A stretch of 64,000 bases of DNA from Pseudomonadales bacterium. Its GTDB lineage: Bacteria > Pseudomonadota > Gammaproteobacteria > Pseudomonadales > Pseudohongiellaceae. The first letter of the stretch is position 1, and every line of letters begins with the position of its first letter. Positions 1 to 9,347 of this stretch are shown piece after piece. A model generated the notes under the pieces. The model was not told the origin of the DNA, searched no databases, and saw only the letters and a program-made list of their open reading frames with translations. The DNA is taken from contig JACKOK010000001.1 in assembly GCA_024234365.1 (NCBI GenBank), forward strand, positions 496,001 to 560,000. Direction: 5' to 3'. The position numbers were made by a program, and so were the translations under genes.

Positions 1-493
1 TCATGAGATTGCGCAGGGAAAAACCGATGGCGGCCTGTTCACAGTAATTGAAGGTGGCATGGTCGTGCAGCCGGTGCGGATCGGCCAGGTCGGCCACCGG
101 GGCGACGATGGACATCCAGCGGGCAATGAAGCTGTCCTGATTCATTTTTTTGGCATTGAGCACCAGCGAGCGGATGCCGCCGCAGCGGGTATGGCCCAAT
201 ACAATGATCTCCGGCACCTCCAGCACGGTGATGGCGAATTCCAGTGCGGCACTGGTGCCGTGGTAGGAACCCTCGATTTCGTAGGGCGGGACCAGATTGG
301 CGACATTGCGGATTACAAACAAATCGCCCGGCTCGGTGTCAAAGATCAGCGCCGGTTCCATGCGCGAATCGCAGCAGGTGATCAGCACATGGCTGGGCTT
401 CTGTTCCTCGGCGAGCTCGCGCAGTTTTTGCCGGTTCTCAGCGAAATAGCCACTTTTGAAACGCTGATAGCCAGCAAGAAGATCGTCAGTCAT
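1..493 (-). CDS. Beta-class carbonic anhydrase (3' end cut by window edge)
   Basis: Reading from the ATG at 493 on the minus strand gives about 164 residues before the window edge. The product hydrates CO2 to bicarbonate. The beta-class zinc site is visible: C-x-D-S-R at about residues 40-44 (Cys ligand plus the Asp/Arg dyad), and H-x-x-C-G-G with His101 and Cys104. The start follows an AAGGAAA stretch and opens MTDDLLAGYQRF, typical of the cytosolic family, with no signal peptide. It is the last of three minus-strand genes (hydroxyacid dehydrogenase, sugar dehydrogenase, carbonic anhydrase), with a 41-nt gap to the gene upstream. The C-terminal part is outside the window, so intactness cannot be judged. 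Confidence 0.93.
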   Translation of the reverse strand, partial: MTDDLLAGYQRFKSGYFAENRQKLRELAEEQKPSHVLITCCDSRMEPALIFDTEPGDLFVIRNVANLVPPYEIEGSYHGTSAALEFAITVLEVPEIIVLGHTRCGGIRSLVLNAKKMNQDSFIARWMSIVAPVADLADPHRLHDHATFNYCEQAAIGFSLRNLM

Positions 494-534
494 GTTTCCT
501 TTTCCTTCTGTCGTCGTGAGTCGGTCATGCGTGT

Positions 535-1641
535 TTACTCGGGCAGAATGCGCAGGATGCCATTGCCTTCTGTGGCCACATAAATGTAACCGTCCGGGCC
601 CTGCTTGATATTGCGGACGCGGCCGATACCCGGGAAAACGGTTTCGTGAGCCACCACATTGTTCCCGTCCAGCACCAGGTGCACCATGTAATTGAATTTC
701 AGGGAACCCACCAGCAGGTGATGCTTCAGCTCGGCGCCGTAGTTGTCACTGGTGATGAAGGCCATGCCGGAGGGGGCAATGGACGGGTCCCAGTAAAACA
801 CCGGCTGCTCCATGCCCTCGCGGGAGGTGGCAACGGCCAGGGGCTGACCGTTGTAATTGACACCGTAGCCGATGATGGGCCAGCCGTAATTGCGCCCGGC
901 CTGGATGATATTGATTTCATCGCCGCCCATCGGCCCGTGTTCGTGCTCCCAGATCTGCCCCGTCAGCGGGTGCATGGTCAGGCCCTGTGGGTTGCGGTGG
1001 CCATGGGAGTACACGGCGGGTTTTGCCCCGGGAGTATTCACGAAGGGATTGTCGGCGGGAATGCGCCCGTCATCATGCAGGCGGTAGATCTTGCCGCCAT
1101 CACGGTCCAGTTGCTGGGCATTCTCGAAATGTGCGCCACGCTCGCCGATGGAGAAGTACAGATACCCCTCACGGTCGAAGGCAATGCGGCTGCCATAATG
1201 CTGGCCACGGGTGCTGTTTTCCTCACCCTTGTAGAGAACCTGTTGATCGACAAGCGCATTGCCCTGCAGCCGTGCGCGCATGATGGCGGTGTGGCTGCCC
1301 TCTCCCGGGCCTTCCGGGCTGGAGTAGGACAGATAGAGCCAGCCGTTATTGGCGTAGTCGGGATGGGTGACGATGTCCAGCAATCCTCCCTGGCCGTTGA
1401 CGTGCACCTTGGGCACGCCGGTGAGGGCGGTCTTGCGCCCTTCATGCACCCGGTAGAGTTCGCCGCCGCGATTGGTGACCAGCATGTCGCCATCGGGCAG
1501 CCAGGTCATGCCCCAGGGCACGGGAATGTCGGTGACAACGGTTTCGGTGCGAAAACCGGGTTGGTTCTGGGCGCTGACGGCGCTCCAGGGCAGAGTCGCC
1601 AGGCACAGGGAGGCCAGCAACAGGTGGGTCAGGGTTCTCAT
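535..1641 (-). CDS. PQQ-dependent aldose sugar dehydrogenase-like secreted protein
   Basis: This 368-residue protein has a Sec signal peptide (residues 1-24, ending in AVSAQ). It then shows the soluble glucose/aldose dehydrogenase (GSDH/YliI) six-bladed propeller pattern: VPWGMTWLPDGDMLVTNR near residue 43, GQGGLLDI near 83, HGHRNPQGL around 213 (with the family's catalytic-type His) and EHGPMGGDEIN around 233. Known members oxidise aldoses in the periplasm using PQQ and Ca2+. The length fits the family. No PQQ biosynthesis gene is in the window, so substrate and cofactor loading are inferred. It is co-directional with its neighbours, with 71 nt to the upstream dehydrogenase gene. Confidence 0.88.
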   Translation of the reverse strand: MRTLTHLLLASLCLATLPWSAVSAQNQPGFRTETVVTDIPVPWGMTWLPDGDMLVTNRGGELYRVHEGRKTALTGVPKVHVNGQGGLLDIVTHPDYANNGWLYLSYSSPEGPGEGSHTAIMRARLQGNALVDQQVLYKGEENSTRGQHYGSRIAFDREGYLYFSIGERGAHFENAQQLDRDGGKIYRLHDDGRIPADNPFVNTPGAKPAVYSHGHRNPQGLTMHPLTGQIWEHEHGPMGGDEINIIQAGRNYGWPIIGYGVNYNGQPLAVATSREGMEQPVFYWDPSIAPSGMAFITSDNYGAELKHHLLVGSLKFNYMVHLVLDGNNVVAHETVFPGIGRVRNIKQGPDGYIYVATEGNGILRILPE

Positions 1642-1712
1642 GGTCTGATCCTGTTCGTCTCGTTTGGGGTTCGGGCATTGTAGCTAAGTCTTGCCGCCTG
1701 CGGCACTACTAT

Positions 1713-2663
1713 CTAAACCGGGGTGAGCAGGGCATCACCCGCAAAATAGGCGGCGAGATTGTCCACCACCAGTTGCCCCATGGCGCGCCGGGTTTCCACA
1801 GTGGCGCTGCCGATATGGGGAAAAAGCACGGTGTTGGGCAGTGCCCGCAGGCCCTCGGGAACCTGCGGCTCATTGGCGTAGACATCCAGCCCCGCCGCCG
1901 CGATGCGCTTGTCACGCAGCGCGGCAATCAGGGCGTCCTCGTCCACGGTGCTGCCCCGGCCGACATTGATGAAGATGCCCTGCGGGCCAAGCGCATCCAG
2001 CACTTGCGCATCGATGATTTTCTCTGTCCCGGCGCCGCCGGGCAGCATGGACAGCAGGATGTCGCAGCTCTGCGCCAGTTCGGTGATGGACGCACAGTAA
2101 CGGAAGGGGAGTTCCTTGCGGTGGCGGTTGTGATAGGCAACCCTCATGCGAAAGGCCAGCGCCCGCAGGGCAATCTCCTCGCCAATAGCGCCAAGACCCA
2201 GTATGCCCAGGGTCTTGCCTGCCAGGCTGCTGCCGAAGGGGAAGGGGCCGTTCTGCCACTGGCCGCTGCGTGCCCAGGCATCTGCCTGGATCAGGTTGCG
2301 GGAGGTGGCCAGCACCAGACCCATGGCGATGTCGGCTACGGCGTCATTGAGCACATTCGGAGTATTGGTCACCTGAATACCGCGTTCGCGGGTGATGCCA
2401 AAATCAATGCCGTCCACCCCGACACCGAAGCAGCTGATGATGCGCAGCCGGGGGAGCTGGTAAATCAAAGGGTTGGTGGCCCAGGAGGCGCTGGCCACGG
2501 CCTCGCAGACGGGTGACAGGCTGCGGATCAGTTGCTCCTGTTCCGGTGCGGGCAGCAGCCACAGCTTGTGGGTGTCGTAATGCGCATCCAGCAGGGCAAT
2601 GGTGTCCGGGTGGAAGGCATTGGCGATCAGCAATGGCGGTTTTGGCCTGGCTTTTTGCGTCAT
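1713..2663 (-). CDS. D-isomer-specific 2-hydroxyacid dehydrogenase
   Basis: The 316-residue protein has the two-domain 2-hydroxyacid dehydrogenase architecture. The Rossmann signature GILGLGAIG lies near residue 152, and the catalytic Arg is in NVGRGS near 233. The Glu is in GLDVYANEP near 260 and the catalytic His in LFPHIGSAT near 283. These are the Arg/Glu/His triad of glyoxylate/hydroxypyruvate reductases and relatives, which reduce 2-keto acids with NAD(P)H in the cytoplasm. The sequence resembles the GhrB/hydroxypyruvate reductase branch, but the substrate cannot be fixed. It heads a minus-strand run with the sugar dehydrogenase and carbonic anhydrase genes. Confidence 0.9.
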   Translation of the reverse strand: MTQKARPKPPLLIANAFHPDTIALLDAHYDTHKLWLLPAPEQEQLIRSLSPVCEAVASASWATNPLIYQLPRLRIISCFGVGVDGIDFGITRERGIQVTNTPNVLNDAVADIAMGLVLATSRNLIQADAWARSGQWQNGPFPFGSSLAGKTLGILGLGAIGEEIALRALAFRMRVAYHNRHRKELPFRYCASITELAQSCDILLSMLPGGAGTEKIIDAQVLDALGPQGIFINVGRGSTVDEDALIAALRDKRIAAAGLDVYANEPQVPEGLRALPNTVLFPHIGSATVETRRAMGQLVVDNLAAYFAGDALLTPV

Positions 2664-2755
2664 GGCGTTGATTCTAGCAGATAGTGCACCGAATACACGC
2701 CCCGATTAAGCACACGTTCATCCTGTCGGCGGCATGTTGTTTGTGTGTGCCCGGA

Positions 2756-2772
2756 CGCGACAAAATGTCGCG
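2756..2772. promoter_or_regulatory. Small perfect inverted repeat upstream of copC
   Basis: CGCGACA-AAA-TGTCGCG is a perfect 7-bp-arm palindrome. It lies about 145 nt upstream of copC and about 90 nt upstream of the divergent hydroxyacid dehydrogenase start. It could be an operator or a small hairpin; there is no direct evidence for either. Confidence 0.25.
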
Positions 2773-2917
2773 CTTTGTGCACGCTGAAGTGCTTAGTTTT
2801 TGCCCGAGGCTTCGGGTACACTGCGCGAACGGAACTGGCGGGAGCGTATACCGGCATCTCCCGTCGAGGCGTGCCCCGCCAGGGGCGACACTCCTGCTCA
2901 CAACACTGAGGTGCAAT

Positions 2918-3370
2918 ATGAAAAAAATGTCGATTTTCCAGGTTTTCGCCGCGATGATGCTGGCGCTGGGCCTGCAGGCTTCCGCGCTGGCTCACACCGC
3001 CATGACCGGTTCCGTGCCACCTGCGGACAGCACAGTCTCCTCCCCCTCCGTCATGATGCTCTCCTTCGGTGCCGAGGTGCGTCTGGTGCGTCTCTCCCTG
3101 AGCGGCAGCAACGGCGAGGTGGATATCGGTTTCTCTCCGGTGGCCACCGCCAGCACCAGCTTCCATATTCCCATGCCCTTTCTGCAGGCCGGTGCCTACA
3201 CGGTGAACTGGACGGCAATGGGCAATGACGGCCACTCCGTCAGCAACACCTTTGCCTTCACGGTGGATCCGAATGCGCCGGCGGCGGTCATGGATCATGG
3301 TCAGATGAGCCACGGCGATGCCCATGACGAATCTCACGGTCACGACGAAGCCCACAGCCACGACCACTGA
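2918..3370 (+). CDS. copC: CopC-like periplasmic copper-binding protein with His-rich tail
   Basis: A start at ATG 2918 gives 150 residues with a Sec signal peptide (1-25, ...ASALA) directly followed by His26. In CopC proteins the mature N-terminal His is a Cu(II) ligand. The CopC fold is visible (HTAMTGSVPPADSTV, then GND-GHSVSNTFAF near 105, containing the conserved DGH). The last about 25 residues are rich in His, Asp and Glu (DHGQMSHGDAHDESHGHDEA), an added metal-binding tail. Longer upstream in-frame extensions lack a signal sequence. The stop is 6 nt before copD, so the two genes form a copper-handling operon. The tail may bind extra copper or buffer it. Confidence 0.88.
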   Translation: MKKMSIFQVFAAMMLALGLQASALAHTAMTGSVPPADSTVSSPSVMMLSFGAEVRLVRLSLSGSNGEVDIGFSPVATASTSFHIPMPFLQAGAYTVNWTAMGNDGHSVSNTFAFTVDPNAPAAVMDHGQMSHGDAHDESHGHDEAHSHDH

Positions 3371-3376
3371 TGCCTC

Positions 3377-4324
3377 ATGAGTGACTGGCCCTGGCAGCTG
3401 GCGAGTGCGCTGAGCAAGCTCCTTGTATACGGCAGTTTCGTCAGCCTGACCGGGGCCCTGTTTGTGCTTTGTCTTGGTGCAGGTCCCTGCGCCAGAAAAC
3501 CTCCTGGCTCCTCCCCTCATATCCTCTGGTCTGTGGCTGCACGGCGGCGCATTTCGCTGCTGATGCTGTGCAGCAGCGGCGTTGGTTTTCTGGCCATGCT
3601 GCTGTTCTTTCTGCTGCAGGTCGGGCAGGTGAACCAGAACGGCGTGAAGGGCATGCTGGACCCCTTCATGATGCAATTGCTGGCGCAGACTCCGGTGGGC
3701 AGCGGAACGTTTCTGCGTATGGCGGGTTTCGCGCTGATCGGGCTGGGCGTGGCGGGGCATTGGCGCCGGTTGCGACAGGAAGCAAACCCACCCTTGCCCG
3801 GCATGATCCTCGGCATCGGGATGCTGGGGGTGCTGTTATGTTGTATGGGCTTCTCCATGCTCGGCCATGTGGCGGATCTGAGCCTGTCTGCCCGGGTTCT
3901 GCTGGCCTTGCATGTGCTGGTGGCCGGGTTGTGGATCGGTGCGCTGTATCCCCTTTATACCCTGTGCCGCACGGAACCGGCGGCGGCTGTTTTTCCACTC
4001 ATGCAACGCTTTGGGCAGTGGGGCTGGGGCATTACCCTGACGCTGGTGGGAGCTGGGGTATTGCTGCTGAACAGCCTGCTGGTGTCGCCGGGGGAGCTGT
4101 GGACGAGCAGCTATGGGCAGCTGTTCAGCGTCAAGATAGCGTTGCTGCTCTGCCTGCTGGGGCTGGCGGCCCTCAACAAGTTTCATCTGGTGCCGGCGCT
4201 GCAGGCAGCGGGGGCGGGAAGACTGCAGCGTTCGATCCGGGGCGAGATGCTGCTGGCCGCTCTGATCCTGTTGCTGACCGCGCTGCTGAGCACCGTGACC
4301 GGGCCTGTTCATCTGATGAACTAA
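3377..4324 (+). CDS. copD: CopD-family copper transport membrane protein
   Basis: The 315-residue protein has about eight hydrophobic helices and the CopD layout: an N-terminal pair (LLVYGSFVSLTGALF), the motif LALHVLVAGLWIGALYPL near residue 175, and a C-terminal helix set ending in LLLTALLSTVTGPVHLM. CopD proteins sit in the inner membrane and are thought to move copper taken from periplasmic CopC to the cytosol. It lies 6 nt after copC in the same operon. A conserved His sits in the HVLVAGLW helix. Confidence 0.85.
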   Translation: MSDWPWQLASALSKLLVYGSFVSLTGALFVLCLGAGPCARKPPGSSPHILWSVAARRRISLLMLCSSGVGFLAMLLFFLLQVGQVNQNGVKGMLDPFMMQLLAQTPVGSGTFLRMAGFALIGLGVAGHWRRLRQEANPPLPGMILGIGMLGVLLCCMGFSMLGHVADLSLSARVLLALHVLVAGLWIGALYPLYTLCRTEPAAAVFPLMQRFGQWGWGITLTLVGAGVLLLNSLLVSPGELWTSSYGQLFSVKIALLLCLLGLAALNKFHLVPALQAAGAGRLQRSIRGEMLLAALILLLTALLSTVTGPVHLMN

Positions 4325-4355
4325 AAATGTCGGATTTGCGTTTGATCACATTGGC

Positions 4356-4384
4356 CTGTAAAAATTTTGCAAAGAAATTGTAAT
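4356..4384 (+). promoter_or_regulatory. Candidate Pho box upstream of Na/Pi cotransporter
   Basis: Three 7-bp units, CTGTAAA, TTGCAAA and TTGTAAT, are separated by exactly 4 bp each (11-bp period). This matches the geometry of PhoB boxes (consensus CTGTCAT/TTGTAAT). They end 30 nt before the ATG at 4415, and a TAGACT -10-like hexamer lies at 4401-4406. The target is a phosphate transporter gene, which supports PhoB control, but this is by-eye motif matching. Confidence 0.5.
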
Positions 4385-4414
4385 GTGACCGGGCATTGCA
4401 TAGACTTCGCGCCA

Positions 4415-6076
4415 ATGAATTATTTCGAAATTGCATATACCGCCATCGGTGGCCTCGGAGTCTTCTTCCTGGGCCTTAAATTCCTTTCCGAAGGTTTGCA
4501 ATCCGGCAGCACCGATGCCATCCAGCGCATCCTGGCCACCCTCACCAAGAACCGCGTCTTCGCCGTCATTGCCGGCCTGGCCATTACCGCCTTCGTGCAG
4601 TCCAGCAGTATCTCCACCGTGATGACGGTCAGCCTCGTGAACGCGGGGCTGATGGAGCTCAAGCAGGCCATCGGCGTGATTCTCGGGGCGAATATCGGCA
4701 CCACGATCACGGGCTGGATTCTCTCGATCAAGGTGGGCAAATACGGCCTGCTGCTGATCGGCCTTGGCATCTACCCGATGATGGCGGGCAAGACCGCCCG
4801 TGCCAGCGCCATCGGCAAGACCATGGTGGCGCTCGGCCTGATCTTCACCGGGCTTGAGTTCATGAGCGGGGCCTTCGCCCCCCTGCGCACCGATGCCAAT
4901 TTCATTTCCTATCTGCATCTGTTCGATGCCCAGTCTCTCGGCAGCCTGCTGGCCTGTGTGGCCATTGGCTGTTTCCTGACGGTCATTATCCAGAGCAGTT
5001 CCGCCATGCTCGGCATCACCATCACCCTGGCCTCGACCGGGGTGATTGATTTCAACACGGCCGTTGGCCTGATCATCGGCGAGAACATCGGCACCACCAT
5101 CACGGCTCAACTGGCTGCCATTGGCGCCAATACCTCTGCCGTGCGTACGGCGCGTGCCCATGCGATTTTCAACTTGCTGGGGGCGGTCATCTTTGTGGCG
5201 ATGTTCCCCTTCTATGTCGACTTTATCGAGTGGCTGGTTGCCAATCCGGCAGATGCTGTGGATGCAGAGGGCGCTCGCCCCTATATCGCCTGGCATATTG
5301 CGGTGGCACACACCATGTTCAATGTGCTCAACGTGCTGCTGTGGATTCCGCTGATCGACTATCTGGTGAAGTTCGTTACCTGGCTGGTGCCCAGCCGTGG
5401 CGAGAAGGAAGTGCACAAGCTCAAGTACCTGGGCAACCGTGCCACTATGGCCCCCGAAGTGGCGCTGCAGCAGGCTGAACTGGAAATGGACAACCTGGTG
5501 GAGATCATTCGCCAGATGTTCAATTTGACCCGGGAGTACATCTCCAAGGACACGCATGACAAGGCGATGTTTGATGAGATCAATCACCTGGAGGACATCA
5601 CCGACAATATCGAAGAAGAGATGATCAACTTCGTGACCACCCTGCTGACTGACTCGGTGACCCAGGGACAGTCTGCCCGTGGTTACGCACTGATTCGTAT
5701 GGCCGATGAGCTGGAAAGTATTGCCGACAGCCTGCAGTCCTTCAGCATCTACCGGGCGCGACTGTACAAACAGAAAGAATCACTCAGCCCTGAAGCCTGG
5801 GAAGATCTGAGCCGTTTCTACAATGAAGTGGACACCTTTGTGGGGCGTGTCTGCATGGCTCGCCGCAAGCGTGCCGATGCCACCCGTATCACCGGCCTGA
5901 TGGAAGAGTCCAAACGTCTGAACAAGATGGGCAACAGTATGCGGGATGCACATCTGGACCGCCTCAAGTCGGGTACCTGTCAGTCCATCCCAGCCCAGTC
6001 CTACAGCGACATGTTCGTGTCACTGCGTCACATCAAGAACCACGCTCTCAATATCCTCGAAACCTATACCAACTGA
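4415..6076 (+). CDS. Na+/phosphate cotransporter, NptA/PNaS family, with PhoU-like domain
   Basis: The ATG at 4415 gives 553 residues; an in-frame TTG at 4367 falls inside the candidate Pho box and is less likely. Two inverted PNaS repeats are plain: FVQSSSIS near residue 60 paired with GANIGTTITG, and IIQSSSAM near 195 paired with GENIGTTITA. About eight membrane helices fill residues 1-330. The cytosolic C-terminal part (about 345-553) is a helical PhoU-like domain. The protein should import phosphate with sodium across the inner membrane. It converges on the next gene with only 2 nt between the stops. Confidence 0.93.
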   Translation: MNYFEIAYTAIGGLGVFFLGLKFLSEGLQSGSTDAIQRILATLTKNRVFAVIAGLAITAFVQSSSISTVMTVSLVNAGLMELKQAIGVILGANIGTTITGWILSIKVGKYGLLLIGLGIYPMMAGKTARASAIGKTMVALGLIFTGLEFMSGAFAPLRTDANFISYLHLFDAQSLGSLLACVAIGCFLTVIIQSSSAMLGITITLASTGVIDFNTAVGLIIGENIGTTITAQLAAIGANTSAVRTARAHAIFNLLGAVIFVAMFPFYVDFIEWLVANPADAVDAEGARPYIAWHIAVAHTMFNVLNVLLWIPLIDYLVKFVTWLVPSRGEKEVHKLKYLGNRATMAPEVALQQAELEMDNLVEIIRQMFNLTREYISKDTHDKAMFDEINHLEDITDNIEEEMINFVTTLLTDSVTQGQSARGYALIRMADELESIADSLQSFSIYRARLYKQKESLSPEAWEDLSRFYNEVDTFVGRVCMARRKRADATRITGLMEESKRLNKMGNSMRDAHLDRLKSGTCQSIPAQSYSDMFVSLRHIKNHALNILETYTN

Positions 6077-6078
6077 TC

Positions 6079-7272
6079 TCACTCGTGCCCCTTCGGCACC
6101 AACAGTCTGAAGCTCAGCAAAGACAGGGTGGACCCTGCCAGCATCAGGCTCAGCATCGGGTATACCGTGCCATTGAAAATCAGCGCAACGGCCTGCGCGG
6201 CCAGCGCCGAGAAGCCCATCTGCATAAAGCCCGTCAGCCCCGAGGCGCTGCCTGCCAGCCGCGGTGCTGCATTGATGGCACCGGCCTGCGCATTGGGCAG
6301 GGTGATGCCGTTGCCGAAGATGGCCAGCGCAACGGGGAAGAACAGTGCCGCCGGGTGCTGCAGACCTGCCGCGTGCAGCCCCATGGCCAACACAATGCCT
6401 GCGATGGCAATGCGGGAGCCGTAGTCGATCATGCGGTGCAGGCCGATGCGTTGACCGAAGTGGCGGGTAAGGTAATTGCCTGCCATGAAGCCCAGCGGCA
6501 CGCTGATGAAGTAATAGCCATACTCCGTTGCCGGGCGCTTCAGTACACTCACCATGATCTCCGGGGCAGCGGAAATAAAGCTGAAAAACACCATGGAGAC
6601 AAAGGCCACGCACAGGCCGTAGCCGCGAAAGATGGGGTCGCGCAGCAGGGTGGCGTAGGTGCGCAGCAAATCCTTCACGCCGGAGAACGGCACCACCGTG
6701 TGCAGGGTTTCCGGCAGGTGCCTGGCCAGTAACACCAACATCAGCAGGGCAAGAGCGGCTACCAGCCAGAACACGGCGTGCCAGTCGAAGCGCACCATCA
6801 GTTCACCCCCGATGGCGGGCGAGAGCATGGGCATCACCACCATCACCATGACCAGCGTGGCGATCACGGAGGCGGATTCGCGTGCATCGTAGACATCACG
6901 CACGATCGCCCGTGCCACCACCAGCCCCACGGCACCTCCCGCCGCCTGCAGGATGCGCCCGGCAATCAGTAGCGCAATGGAGGGAGCCATCACGCAGGCG
7001 ATGGAGCCAATGATGGTAAGGGTGATGCCACACATCAGCACCGGCTTGCGTCCGTAACGGTCAGACAGCGGGCCGTAGACGAGGGTGGCCACGGCGATGG
7101 CGGCCATGGACAGGCTGAGCGTCAACTGTGCCACCCCGGTGCTGACGGCGAAGCTGTCTTTGATGATGGGAATCGCAGGCAGCAGGATCTGCATGGCGAT
7201 AGGCCCCAACGCCGAGACGAGCGCGAGCAACAGGATAAGCCCCCGTGACAGGGAGCGGATTGGATCGTTCAT
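6079..7272 (-). CDS. Bcr/CflA-type MFS multidrug exporter
   Basis: The 397-residue protein has 12 predicted helices. MFS motif A, GPLSDRYGRKPVL, lies near residue 67. Motif C region and the Bcr/CflA hallmark RAIVRDVYD lie near 120. Family members are proton-driven drug exporters of the inner membrane (bicyclomycin, chloramphenicol and others). The substrate here is unknown. The gene stands after the envelope locus on the same strand, 12 nt downstream of the TPR protein stop, so it may be read through from that locus. Confidence 0.9.
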   Translation of the reverse strand: MNDPIRSLSRGLILLLALVSALGPIAMQILLPAIPIIKDSFAVSTGVAQLTLSLSMAAIAVATLVYGPLSDRYGRKPVLMCGITLTIIGSIACVMAPSIALLIAGRILQAAGGAVGLVVARAIVRDVYDARESASVIATLVMVMVVMPMLSPAIGGELMVRFDWHAVFWLVAALALLMLVLLARHLPETLHTVVPFSGVKDLLRTYATLLRDPIFRGYGLCVAFVSMVFFSFISAAPEIMVSVLKRPATEYGYYFISVPLGFMAGNYLTRHFGQRIGLHRMIDYGSRIAIAGIVLAMGLHAAGLQHPAALFFPVALAIFGNGITLPNAQAGAINAAPRLAGSASGLTGFMQMGFSALAAQAVALIFNGTVYPMLSLMLAGSTLSLLSFRLLVPKGHE

Positions 7273-7284
7273 GGAAAACCCTGT

Positions 7285-9333
7285 TCAGGGGCCCAGCACC
7301 GTGTCGCGGTTCTGTCGGGCTCCGGCATTGTTCTGGGCGCTGAGAATGACGCTGGAACCCAGCAGCCTCATGCGTTGTGACTGGCTGATATCGTAGCCCA
7401 GTCCGAAGGTCTGTGTGTGGAATTCCTGCACAAGTTGCTGGGCGGGGCGCAGTTGCTGCGTTTCATCGATGGGCCCCATCTGCACACAGGACAGCGGCAC
7501 GCCGCCACGGCTGCTCAGACAGATGGTGAGTTCGTTCTGGGGGAATACCTCCAGGTCTAACCCCTCGGGGTTGGACACAAAGCGTGGCGAATCCTCCAGG
7601 AAACCCATGACTTCCCGCTCAAAGGGGGCATCCACCGCGCTAATGCGTACCGGCAGGCGCAGGCCCAGGCGGCGCAGCACGCTGGGGTCTCCCCGTAGCG
7701 CCTCCTCGTAATTGTTTAAAGCCACCTCGACATTGCCGAGTCGCCACGCTGCCTCTGCCACACGCGCGTGGAGGCGTGCACGCAGCATGGATTCTTCCTC
7801 GGGTAACAGCTCAAAGGCGCGCTCCGCCAGGGCTAGGGTCGGTCTGCCGTCACCGCGCAGGGCACTGATTTCGGTGCGATAGGCGTAGTAATAGCCTTCA
7901 TTCAGACGGAAGGCGCCCTGATCCCGTGTCTGTTCCAGTATGGAGGCGATGACGCCTTCCCCCAGCAGCGCCACCAGGTCCGGCTCCACCCATTCGGGAA
8001 TGTGCACATCCAGCGGCGCATAGGGGCGCAGGCGGTTCATCAGCGTTTGCGGGTTGGCGAACAGGGAGGCGGCATGCCGTCCGGAGCGCCAGGCCTTGAA
8101 GCGAAAGCCCTGAGCTTGCACGCGCGCCTGCAGCGAGGCGGGGAAGTCGAGCCAGGCGGCCTCCTCCCGTTTCTGCTCATAGGCGGTTTGATTGGCTATG
8201 TGATTGATGAGTGCCGCGATGGAGTCTTTCTGCGCTTCGTCAGCGCTGAAGGAGCCGGTGCGGTCCGGCTGGTTCAATGCCGTGGCACTCAGTGTGGCTG
8301 CGTCCTCCGGGTAGCCCGCCAGCAGCAGAAACGTGGCACTTACCAGGAAATGCTCGGCGCGGTTCATCACGCCAACGATCGGGTCCTGCTGGTCGCGCCA
8401 GAGCAGCAGGTTGTCCAGTGCACTGCGGGCCTCGTCGAAACGGCTTTGATTCATCAGCAGATAGAGCAGGCTGATCCAGGGGTCGCCGACACTGCCGGGA
8501 TTGAGATAGGGGGTGGCACGGCGCAGATAGTTTTCGGCATCGGGAATGCGCAGCATGCTCAGGGCAACTTCAGCGGCATTCATCAGAAAGACGGTATTGG
8601 TTTCGCCGCTGGAATCCTCTGCCAGCTTTTCATCCTCGGCGATGGAGGTATCACAGGCCTCCAGTGTATCGGCCGGGCGCAGGCTTGCCAGTTCCACCGC
8701 ACACAGGGTATTCCAGGCCCGGCTGCGCTCGCGCGGGTCATTGCTGCTGGACAGCACCTCATTGGCACTGGCCCGGGCCTCGTCCCAGCGCTGCATCTTG
8801 ATCAGGGGCCAGCCCCGGAAAGACTCCATTTCCTGGCCGTAGACCGCCTCGATCTTGTCGAGGTAGGCGAGAGAGGCTTCCTGGTCGCCCATGAGCTGAT
8901 ACACATAGGACAGTTGTGAGAGCGTGAGGAAATGCCATTCGGCATTGCCGGCGGCGATGGCGCGACCCAGCGAGACGTAATTGGTCAGCTCTTCGGCACG
9001 TTTGAGATGAAACAGTGCTCGTGCCAGGTTGCCCTCAACCTGCACGAGGACTTCGGCCAGGGCAAACTGGGCGGCGGCAGAGCCGGGCTGTTCGGCGATC
9101 CAGCGCTGTGCCAGCTCCCGTGCCTTCACGTTTTCTTTCAGCGCCAGAGCATCACAGATGGCCAGCGCGCGTGGCTCGGAAATGCCGAGCATGCCAAAGC
9201 ACACGGCGGCGGCGCCGGGCATGTCCAGTCCGTCGAGACCGTCCTGAGCCTGAGTGGGTGCGCAGGACAGCACCGTAGCAAGGCATAGCCCCTTCAGGGT
9301 AATGGGCAGAAGGCGTGACAGTGCTCGCTTCAT
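7285..9333 (-). CDS. Exported TPR-repeat protein of the MoxR/DUF58/transglutaminase locus
   Basis: This 682-residue protein has an N-terminal signal (residues 1-29, ...SCAPTQAQ). A long alpha-helical region follows with TPR-like periodicity, such as AQFALAEVLVQVEGNLARALFH near 90 and VAEAAWRLGNVEVALNNYEEAL near 520. The C-terminal 150 residues are not TPR and are unrecognised. It is likely a periplasmic scaffold. It is the fourth gene of the DUF58 / transglutaminase / MoxR run, 14 nt after moxR. MoxR loci often carry TPR partners, which supports a joint envelope or chaperone-type role. Exact function unknown. Confidence 0.75.
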   Translation of the reverse strand: MKRALSRLLPITLKGLCLATVLSCAPTQAQDGLDGLDMPGAAAVCFGMLGISEPRALAICDALALKENVKARELAQRWIAEQPGSAAAQFALAEVLVQVEGNLARALFHLKRAEELTNYVSLGRAIAAGNAEWHFLTLSQLSYVYQLMGDQEASLAYLDKIEAVYGQEMESFRGWPLIKMQRWDEARASANEVLSSSNDPRERSRAWNTLCAVELASLRPADTLEACDTSIAEDEKLAEDSSGETNTVFLMNAAEVALSMLRIPDAENYLRRATPYLNPGSVGDPWISLLYLLMNQSRFDEARSALDNLLLWRDQQDPIVGVMNRAEHFLVSATFLLLAGYPEDAATLSATALNQPDRTGSFSADEAQKDSIAALINHIANQTAYEQKREEAAWLDFPASLQARVQAQGFRFKAWRSGRHAASLFANPQTLMNRLRPYAPLDVHIPEWVEPDLVALLGEGVIASILEQTRDQGAFRLNEGYYYAYRTEISALRGDGRPTLALAERAFELLPEEESMLRARLHARVAEAAWRLGNVEVALNNYEEALRGDPSVLRRLGLRLPVRISAVDAPFEREVMGFLEDSPRFVSNPEGLDLEVFPQNELTICLSSRGGVPLSCVQMGPIDETQQLRPAQQLVQEFHTQTFGLGYDISQSQRMRLLGSSVILSAQNNAGARQNRDTVLGP

Positions 9334-9347
9334 CGGCAGGTCCGGGC

